Assembly: GCA_041795785.1 (NCBI GenBank) | Contig: JBHBXR010000208.1 | Location: 1-5,932, forward strand | Source of the DNA: CAJPST01 sp041795785 | GTDB taxonomy: Bacteria; Pseudomonadota; Gammaproteobacteria; Enterobacterales; Pasteurellaceae | Direction of reading: 5' to 3' | Length of the DNA: 5,932 bases | Shown: piece by piece, positions 1 through 4,506 of the stretch | Layout of the letters: every line of letters begins with the position of its first letter | How positions within the stretch are numbered: position 1 is the first letter of the stretch | Made by a program: the position numbers and the translations under genes | Notes under the pieces: model-generated | Told to the model about the DNA's origin: nothing | Databases searched by the model: none | The model's input: the letters and a program-made list of their open reading frames with translations, nothing else

Positions 1-506
1 ACTTTCACCGCAGCAATGGCTTGCTCGAAATTTTCCACCGTTAAGCCGGTTAATTCGCGTAGTTCCACCAAGTTCGGCGTCATAATATCTGCTTGCGCCA
101 TAGCGAGATTGATCAAGCCTTCTTTCACGCCGTCCGCAACGATACAACCTTTATCGGGATGCCCCATCACCGGATCGCACAGATAAACGGCGTTCGGATT
201 TTTGCTTTTTATTTTGTGCAACGCTTTAATAATTTCTTCCACTTGTTCCGCCGAGCCGATATAGCCGGAAACCATGGCGTCGCATTTATGCAATTCACCG
301 ATTTCATCAATACCGCGCACGATTTCTCCGATTTGTTCTTTCGGAATCACCATACCCGTCCATTTGCCGTATTGGGTATGATTGGAAAATTGCACCGTAT
401 TTAACGCCCAAACGTCCACGCCGAGCAGTTGCATCGGGAACACCGCAGATTTGTTACCGGCATAGCCGTACACCACATGAGATTGAATTGAAATCACATT
501 TTTCAT
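1..506 (-). CDS. pdxY: Pyridoxal/pyridoxamine kinase PdxY, 3' end missing
   Basis: Cytosolic ribokinase-superfamily enzyme that phosphorylates pyridoxal with ATP in the vitamin B6 salvage route to pyridoxal 5'-phosphate. The reading frame is open from ATG at 506 to the window edge, giving about 168 of the roughly 286 residues usual for the family. The start MKNVISIQSHVVYGYAGN is the typical PdxY N-terminus. NTVQFSNHTQYGKWTG, GYIGSAEQ and CDPVMGHPDKGCIV (near residue 115) are near-identical to what I recall of E. coli PdxY, and the TPNLVEL segment follows. The C-terminal ATP-binding and GxGD catalytic motifs lie outside the window, so an intact enzyme cannot be confirmed. The gene begins 5 bases after the stop of the upstream DUF4850-like gene and takes its Shine-Dalgarno sequence from that gene's last codons, so translational coupling is likely. 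PdxK is the main alternative; the FSNHTQYGKWTG block favours PdxY. Confidence 0.95.
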   Translation of the reverse strand, partial: MKNVISIQSHVVYGYAGNKSAVFPMQLLGVDVWALNTVQFSNHTQYGKWTGMVIPKEQIGEIVRGIDEIGELHKCDAMVSGYIGSAEQVEEIIKALHKIKSKNPNAVYLCDPVMGHPDKGCIVADGVKEGLINLAMAQADIMTPNLVELRELTGLTVENFEQAIAAVK

Positions 507-511
507 AAAAA

Positions 512-1243
512 TTACCTATCCTTAGCAAGAGAAATGAATTGATTTAACAATGGGTTGGCGAGATCGCGCTGTTTCGCCGGCAGACTGACTTCCGCCTGCC
601 AAAAAGGGAAATCGGCGTCCGCATTGTAATATGCTACGCCGTCCAAGCGTTGCTCCTTTTGTTCGACGCTGTATGCGACTAAATTCGGATTCAGACGAAC
701 GCTTTTCATCGGCAGATTGGTGGAATCATAAGCGGTGAAGTCGTTTTCTTTGGCTTCTTTATGGGCTTCTTTGAAAAATACGGAAGCCGCGCTTTGCGCA
801 CAACCGACGCAGGCGGAGGCGTCATAAAACGTCAGATAGCCTTCACCGCTTGACGGTGCGAAAGTATAACTCACCGAACCGTTTGCGCCGATACCGCCTT
901 TGATTAATTGCCAGCCTTTCGGCACGAAAACGGAACCGTTAGGCATCGCATAGAGTTCTAAGCGGTTCAAAGCTTGTGCGCCGGCTTTGGTTTGCACGGC
1001 TTGCACTTTGAAATTGACTTTATCGTTTTCGTTGCCTAAAGGATCGGAAAAGGAAGTATCAAATGTTGCAACCTGTTGTCCGTTAATGGTCACATTTTGA
1101 TTAGGAATGGCTTTAGGCACTTCTTCGATATTGCTGTTCGGTTCAGCCTTAAATGTAAATTGGTATTCTGTCGCCTGAACATCGCCTGCCGTCAGACAAG
1201 CGGATAAAACGAATGCAAAAGAAATTTGAGTGATCGATTTCAT
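512..1243 (-). CDS. Exported or lipoprotein-like protein resembling DUF4850
   Basis: Envelope protein of unknown function, 243 residues from the start chosen here. The central and C-terminal part matches my memory of DUF4850 proteins: PKGWQLIKGGIGANGSVSYTF, then a YDASACVGCAQSAASVFF block with a CxxC pair (Cys145 and Cys148), then GVAYYNADADFPFWQAEVSLP near the end. The N-terminus is a signal sequence, MKSITQISFAFVLSAC. VLSAC fits a lipobox, with lipidation at Cys16 and Leu at +2, which would predict outer-membrane sorting. An ordinary signal peptidase I site after VQA is also possible. I start at ATG 1243 because GGAG lies 9 bases upstream; the in-frame ATG at 1258, five codons earlier, follows a T-run with no Shine-Dalgarno. 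The gene sits between accA and pdxY, directly behind the accA terminator. The DUF4850 assignment is from recollection and is moderate; export is better supported. Confidence 0.75.
   Translation of the reverse strand: MKSITQISFAFVLSACLTAGDVQATEYQFTFKAEPNSNIEEVPKAIPNQNVTINGQQVATFDTSFSDPLGNENDKVNFKVQAVQTKAGAQALNRLELYAMPNGSVFVPKGWQLIKGGIGANGSVSYTFAPSSGEGYLTFYDASACVGCAQSAASVFFKEAHKEAKENDFTAYDSTNLPMKSVRLNPNLVAYSVEQKEQRLDGVAYYNADADFPFWQAEVSLPAKQRDLANPLLNQFISLAKDR
515..523 (-). promoter_or_regulatory. pdxY ribosome binding site inside the upstream gene
   Basis: The minus strand reads AAGGATAGG just before the pdxY ATG at 506. The final AGG is 8 bases from the start codon, with an AAGGA 12 bases away. 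These nine bases are also the last three sense codons (Lys-Asp-Arg) of the upstream gene, followed directly by its TAA. Ribosomes finishing the upstream gene would stop on this site, which suggests translational coupling of the pair. Confidence 0.6.
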
Positions 1244-1252
1244 CGAATTTTG

Positions 1253-1256
1253 CTCC
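1253..1256 (-). promoter_or_regulatory. Ribosome binding site that decides the start at 1243
   Basis: GGAG on the minus strand lies 9 bases before ATG 1243. It overlaps the upstream in-frame ATG at 1258, which has only T-rich terminator sequence ahead of it. This favours the shorter protein, whose signal sequence then begins with the standard Met-Lys-Ser. Confidence 0.55.
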
Positions 1257-1258
1257 AT

Positions 1259-1290
1259 AAAAAAAGCGGCAAAAATTGACCGCTCTTTTT
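1259..1290 (-). terminator. Rho-independent terminator after accA
   Basis: Ten bases after the accA stop, the minus strand has AGCGG (1284-1280) pairing with CCGCT (1269-1265) around a 10-base loop. The stem is extended by one G-U and about five A-U pairs, and the 3' side is a run of seven T. The 5' arm and loop together (AAGAGCGGTCAATTTTT) differ by one base in the core from the uptake signal AAGTGCGGT and keep its A/T-rich tail, so the terminator may derive from an uptake signal. Its T-run ends right against the next gene, 15 bases before that gene's likely start codon. Confidence 0.7.
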
Positions 1291-1300
1291 TGATTTTAGA

Positions 1301-2254
1301 TTAGCAATAACCGTAAGACATTAAACGTTGATAACGGCGATCAAGCAGGGTTTCCTGATCTAAAACCTCTAAATCCGCCAAGTCATCCAATAGGCGTTGT
1401 TTTAAGTTTTTCGCCATTTCTTCGTAGTTACGGTGCGCGCCGCCCAAGGGTTCCGGCACGATATTGTCGATTAATTCCAATTCTTTCAAACGCGGTGCGG
1501 TCAGTCCCATAACATCCGCCGCCGTAGAGGCTTTTTCCGCGCTTTTCCAAAGAATAGAGGCGCAGCCTTCGGGAGAAATAACGGAATAAGTGCTGTATTG
1601 CAGCATATTGACTTTATCGCCCACGCCGATCGCAAGCGCGCCGCCCGAACCGCCTTCGCCGATAACGGTACAAATCACCGGCACTTTTAAGGTGGACATT
1701 TCACGCAGGTTACGGGCAATGGCTTCCGATTGACCGCGTTCTTCCGCACCCACGCCCGGATAGGCACCCGGTGTGTCGATAAAAGTGATAATCGGCAGAT
1801 TAAAACGCTCCGCCATTTGCATTAAACGCAGTGCTTTGCGATAGCCTTCCGGCGCCGGCATACCGAAGTTGCGTTTTACTTTGTCTTTCACGCTACGACC
1901 TTTCTGATGACCGATAACCATCACCGGTTTGCCGTCTAAACGCGCCAATCCGCCGACAATGGCTTTGTCGTCGGCAAAAGCGCGATCGCCCGCCAATTCT
2001 TCAAATTCGGTGAAAATATGTTCGATGTAATCCAACGTGTAAGGACGGTTCGGATGACGCGCCATACGGGAAACCTGCCACGCATCCAAATTGGCAAAGG
2101 TTTTTTGCGTCAGTTCTTCGCTTTTTTTCCGTAAACGGGCGATTTCTTCGTCCAAATTGATTTTATCGTCTTGCTCGATAGAACGGAGGGATTCGATTTT
2201 CGCTTCTAATTCGGCAATCGGCAGTTCAAAATCTAAATATTCTTGTTGGCTCAT
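1301..2254 (-). CDS. accA: Acetyl-CoA carboxylase carboxyltransferase, alpha subunit
   Basis: With AccD, AccA forms the carboxyltransferase that moves the carboxyl group from carboxybiotin on AccB to acetyl-CoA. The malonyl-CoA product is the committed precursor of fatty-acid synthesis, made in the cytosol. The protein has 317 residues against 319 in E. coli and is collinear with it throughout. The N-terminal helical region (LPIAELEAKIESL) is followed by RHPNRPYTLDYI (66-77), ELAGDRAFADDKAIVGG, GHQKGR and NFGMPAPEGYRKALRLMQMA. The crotonase-fold acyl-CoA site includes TPGAYPG (161-167) and the oxyanion-type GEGGSGGALAIG (199-210), then ISPEGCASILWK. The end, RRYQRLMSYGYC, is typical. The start at 2254 is preceded by AGGAA with 6-base spacing. 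The gene is complete with no damage. It is followed by a terminator and preceded by a 145-base gap that probably holds its promoter. Confidence 0.98.
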   Translation of the reverse strand: MSQQEYLDFELPIAELEAKIESLRSIEQDDKINLDEEIARLRKKSEELTQKTFANLDAWQVSRMARHPNRPYTLDYIEHIFTEFEELAGDRAFADDKAIVGGLARLDGKPVMVIGHQKGRSVKDKVKRNFGMPAPEGYRKALRLMQMAERFNLPIITFIDTPGAYPGVGAEERGQSEAIARNLREMSTLKVPVICTVIGEGGSGGALAIGVGDKVNMLQYSTYSVISPEGCASILWKSAEKASTAADVMGLTAPRLKELELIDNIVPEPLGGAHRNYEEMAKNLKQRLLDDLADLEVLDQETLLDRRYQRLMSYGYC

Positions 2255-2289
2255 TTTTCTTTCCTAATCATAAAACAGCTCAAATTCGT

Positions 2290-2298
2290 ACCGCACTT
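2290..2298 (-). repeat. DNA uptake signal sequence (Hin-type), upstream of accA
   Basis: Exact AAGTGCGGT on the minus strand, followed by a partly A/T-rich tail (ACGAATTTG). In naturally competent Pasteurellaceae this 9-base core is the preferred recognition motif for DNA uptake by type IV pili and occurs in very many copies per genome. This copy is single and non-coding, lying 35 bases before the accA start codon, probably in its leader. Confidence 0.9.
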
Positions 2299-2327
2299 TA
2301 GCAAGATTTCCTCTAAGGTGCAAATGC

Positions 2328-2361
2328 TTTATATTCTATGCGTTTTTCACTAAAAATGCAG
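2328..2361 (-). promoter_or_regulatory. Possible accA promoter with overlapping inverted repeat
   Basis: In the 145-base gap between the DUF1919 gene and accA, the minus strand carries TAGAAT (2338-2333) overlapping TATAAA (2333-2328), either of which could be a -10 box. No good -35 box is visible at the right distance; CTGCAT at 2361-2356 is a poor match. An imperfect inverted repeat (gcgttttt, cact, aaaaatgc on the plus strand, 2340-2359) lies just upstream of the -10 candidates and could be an operator or chance. The rest of the gap shows only the uptake signal at 2290-2298. Confidence 0.3.
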
Positions 2362-2399
2362 TAAATTCTCAGTGGTAGGAGCGGAAAAAAACGGGAAAA

Positions 2400-3023
2400 T
2401 TAAATCATGCGTTCGCCGTTGAACCAAGCGACATAATCGAATTGATCATAATATTTTCGACCGAACATTCCCGTATAAGCAAAGACATCACCCACTTGCG
2501 TTTGTTTTTCAAAACCGTGAATGTGAAAAGCGGATTTGATTTCCGGATAAGGTTTATGAGTAAATACCACTTTATTTTTAAACGGCAGTCGATCGAAATT
2601 CAGCAAATCCTGATAAGTGCAACCGTCGCGGTCGGTCATGATAATAAACAAATTATCCGAATTCAGGCGGGCGCTGCGTTCATACCATTTTATCGCCGCT
2701 TCTTGCTCGGAATGATAGTGCATAAAATAAATACGAATGTCATCCAACATGGCAACGGGATAATGCCGTTCGTTTTGTAAAAAACGGAGTTTGGCTTGCC
2801 GATAATGTTCAATATCCGTCAAATATTTAATAAAATCGGCAGGTTCCAAGTAAAGATTGACAAAGGGGGAATTAAATTTCTGCTCTAAATCGTGCAATAT
2901 AAAAGCGCCGGCACAATTACTGGCAATCACCGACATATTGTGATTAAGCAGGCGCTGTCGGTTTTTTTGGTTAATAAACCGGCGAAAAAAGGCATTCGTC
3001 GTTTTTTTGATTAATTCGAGCAT
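2400..3023 (-). CDS. DUF1919 family protein
   Basis: Complete 207-residue protein that I assign to DUF1919 (formerly annotated 'exopolysaccharide biosynthesis protein'). Features supporting this are SNCAGAFILHDL (35-46), the EQKFNSPFVNLYLEPADFIKYL segment (47-68), MHYHSEQEAAIKWYERSARLN (101-121) and NLFIIMTDRDGCTYQDLLNF (124-143). The N-terminus is basic (FFRRFINQKNRQR) and there is no signal peptide or membrane segment, so a cytoplasmic or peripheral location is expected. The biochemical activity of the family is not established to my knowledge; members often sit in capsule or exopolysaccharide loci. No such genes are visible here; the neighbours are a BrkB-like membrane protein upstream and accA downstream. 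The start at 3023 has AGGGA 4 bases ahead, a rather short spacing. No clear terminator follows the stop. The gene looks richer in A+T than topB by eye. Confidence 0.85.
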   Translation of the reverse strand: MLELIKKTTNAFFRRFINQKNRQRLLNHNMSVIASNCAGAFILHDLEQKFNSPFVNLYLEPADFIKYLTDIEHYRQAKLRFLQNERHYPVAMLDDIRIYFMHYHSEQEAAIKWYERSARLNSDNLFIIMTDRDGCTYQDLLNFDRLPFKNKVVFTHKPYPEIKSAFHIHGFEKQTQVGDVFAYTGMFGRKYYDQFDYVAWFNGERMI

Positions 3024-3084
3024 TTTGTCCCTAAAATGTTATGGCTTGCTTGTTCATTGACCTGAATTTTAGAGCAAAGTTCAG

Positions 3085-3834
3085 TTAATAATAAGTTTCC
3101 TGTATTGAACGGCTAATGATGGCGCCGCTCAGAAACAATAGCCATAACATATTAATCCAAATTAACGTAATGATGACACCGACAAAATCATGGTAAACCA
3201 CAATATAAGTATTATTAAATAGAACCAGTTGTTGAAATAATCGGCTTAAAGGCAACCAAATAATCAGACAAAATAATGCGCCATAACAAGCGGCGGGCGT
3301 TTTAACCGTAGCGCGCGGGATGAATTTGAACAATCCGGTTAATACGAAGAAACTAAAAATATAGCTGATGATTTCCTGTGTCAGCTTTGACGGGTGATCA
3401 GCGATAATTTTAAAGAGCACGAATAATGCGGAACTGAGCAGGATAAATAGCGCCAATAGCCCCCAATCGCGTAAATATTTTTTATCTAAATTGGAAGATA
3501 ATCCCCAAATGGCATTCAAGGCGGCATCTAACTTATTAATTAATATAAATATACTGAGAAAGAAAAAGAGTAGGGTGAAATGATGTAAGAAACCGCTGTG
3601 TGTATTATGTACAAAATCAAATAAAGTGCTGCCGACGGTTTCACCGATATCTCCCATCGGATCTAAAAATCCGTGCATCACCGTATGAAATAAAGCGTCG
3701 ATATGCAGGCTTTCCAATAACCATAACCAAAACGCCAAAATAGGCACTATCGCTAATAATGTGTAATAAGTTAGCGATGTTGCATAGAGTTGCACGGGAA
3801 ACGTGCGGAAAAGCATGATTAAGTGTTTCAGCAT
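3085..3834 (-). CDS. YihY/BrkB-family inner-membrane protein
   Basis: Polytopic inner-membrane protein of 249 residues, shorter than the roughly 290 of E. coli YihY, with both ends trimmed. About six hydrophobic segments are visible, near residues 21-42, 84-104, 123-143, 156-174, 181-200 and 215-238. Family hallmarks are TSLTYYTLLAIVPILAF in the first segment, KLDAALNAIWG (101-111, compare SALNTIW in E. coli), FKFIPRATVKTPAACYGAL after the fourth segment, and a final VGVIITLIWINMLWLLFLSGA. The family was once named ribonuclease BN by mistake; its molecular role remains unclear and transport or envelope roles are only proposed. The start ATG at 3834 has no Shine-Dalgarno (the upstream sequence is T- and C-rich), and an in-frame stop nine codons earlier leaves no good alternative. 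The gene follows the tRNA-Leu terminator by about 33 bases; I see no clear promoter. Confidence 0.9.
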   Translation of the reverse strand: MLKHLIMLFRTFPVQLYATSLTYYTLLAIVPILAFWLWLLESLHIDALFHTVMHGFLDPMGDIGETVGSTLFDFVHNTHSGFLHHFTLLFFFLSIFILINKLDAALNAIWGLSSNLDKKYLRDWGLLALFILLSSALFVLFKIIADHPSKLTQEIISYIFSFFVLTGLFKFIPRATVKTPAACYGALFCLIIWLPLSRLFQQLVLFNNTYIVVYHDFVGVIITLIWINMLWLLFLSGAIISRSIQETYY

Positions 3835-3867
3835 ATAGAAAAAGGAAGTAACGGTGCGTTATTTAGT

Positions 3868-3903
3868 AAAAATAAAGCCTTCCGATGAATTACGAAAGGC
3901 TTT
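3868..3903 (-). terminator. Terminator after tRNA-Leu
   Basis: Eleven bases after the tRNA 3' end, the minus strand forms an 11-base-pair stem (AAAGCCTTTCG with CGGAAGGCTTT, one G-U pair) around an 8-base loop, followed directly by ATTTTT. This is a strong intrinsic terminator and should end the secG-tRNA transcript before the BrkB-like gene. Confidence 0.9.
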
Positions 3904-3914
3904 GTTAAGTATTT

Positions 3915-4000
3915 TGGTGCTCTGGGCGAGACTTGAACTCGCACGTCCGATGGACACTACCCCCTCAAGATAGCGTGTCTACCAATTCCACCACCAGAGC
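3915..4000 (-). tRNA. leuU: tRNA-Leu (anticodon GAG)
   Basis: 86-base class II tRNA reading CUC and CUU leucine codons. The acceptor stem GCTCTGG (from 4000) pairs with CCAGAGC, followed by an encoded ACCA end at 3918-3915. The D-arm region GGTGGAATTGGTAGACAC is typical for leucine tRNAs. The anticodon arm is CTATC, TTGAGGG, GGTAG with one wobble pair, placing GAG at 3966-3964. A long variable arm and a T-arm GCGAG, TTCAAGT, CTCGC complete the fold. It begins 23 bases after the secG stop, the same order as secG-leuU in E. coli, so it is probably cut out of a secG transcript by tRNA-processing RNases. Confidence 0.97.
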
Positions 4001-4023
4001 GTTATTTATTGTTAAACAGATTG

Positions 4024-4368
4024 TTAGTTTTGCGGAATATCGCTGTTTTTATTTTCTAAAACAGGAACATCTTGTTTTTGTTGTAATTGTTCCGCAGTTT
4101 GAGATAAATCGTCAAATTTGCCTTGTACCACATTGTTGCGGTGTGAGTTGATGTTGCCGATAACAATGCTGATAGTAAAAAAGATAATTGCCAAGATTGC
4201 CGTTGTACGCGACAAAAAGTTCGCAGAACCTGCCGAACCGAAAATCGTGCCTGACGCACCGCCGCCAAAGGAGGCGCCCGCATCCGCACCTTTACCCTGT
4301 TGGATTAAGATGAAACCGATAAGGGCAATGGAAACCAATAAATAAATGACTAAAAGTGCTTGATACAT
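4024..4368 (-). CDS. secG: Protein-export membrane protein SecG
   Basis: Small subunit of the SecYEG translocon in the inner membrane, which increases the efficiency of SecA-driven protein export. From ATG 4368 the protein has 114 residues, close to the roughly 110 of E. coli and H. influenzae. It begins MYQALLVIYLLVSIALIGFI (first membrane segment), continues with the hallmark QQGKGADAGASFGGGASGTIFGSAG (23-47), then a second membrane segment at about 54-72. The polar tail ends in NKNSDIPQN, a form I recall from other Pasteurellaceae SecG. The frame stays open to a TTG at 4398, but the extra ten residues are basic and unlike the family, and MYQ is the conserved start. The Shine-Dalgarno sequence is weak (AGAGAAAA). 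The gene is followed by tRNA-Leu and preceded by topB. Confidence 0.97.
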   Translation of the reverse strand: MYQALLVIYLLVSIALIGFILIQQGKGADAGASFGGGASGTIFGSAGSANFLSRTTAILAIIFFTISIVIGNINSHRNNVVQGKFDDLSQTAEQLQQKQDVPVLENKNSDIPQN

Positions 4369-4414
4369 TATATTTTTTCTCTGTTGCCTAAAACGCAATT
4401 AAATAAACGAGCGG

Positions 4415-4443
4415 ATATTATCGGATATTACGGCTTTCCGCAA
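4415..4443 (-). promoter_or_regulatory. Possible secG promoter
   Basis: In the 138-base gap between topB and secG the minus strand shows TTGCGG (4443-4438) as a -35 candidate. It is followed either at 15 bases by GATAAT (4422-4417) or at 17 bases by TAATAT (4420-4415). Both combinations are imperfect. The -10 region lies in a short tandem repeat (CGGATATTA twice on the plus strand, 4412-4430). secG and the tRNA could also be reached by readthrough from topB, since no terminator is evident between them. Confidence 0.4.
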
Positions 4444-4506
4444 GTGCTTTTCATCAAAAGCGATGTGATTGTTGTAAATTCAAACAGAATTTTGTTGTTG
4501 TGCGAA

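Noticed and set aside
93..404. Open frame on the plus strand, about 100 residues
   Set aside because: It is antisense to well-conserved pdxY sequence and resembles no family; a shadow of the coding strand.
1194..1202. ACAAGCGGA, and ACAAGCGGC near 3285, resembling the Apl-type uptake signal
   Set aside because: Each differs by one base from ACAAGCGGT and lies in coding sequence, while three exact Hin-type signals are present; chance is more likely.
1244..1258. Five-codon N-terminal extension of the DUF4850-like protein from ATG 1258
   Set aside because: There is no Shine-Dalgarno ahead of it, whereas GGAG is well placed for ATG 1243. It cannot be wholly excluded.
2442..2780. Open frame on the plus strand, about 110 residues
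   Set aside because: Antisense to the DUF1919 gene, with no ribosome binding site or family features.
4369..4398. N-terminal extension of SecG from a TTG at 4398
   Set aside because: It adds ten basic residues not seen in the family; MYQ at 4368 is the conserved start.
4446..4461. Hairpin as a topB terminator
   Set aside because: The stem is only 6 base pairs and no T-run follows on the minus strand.
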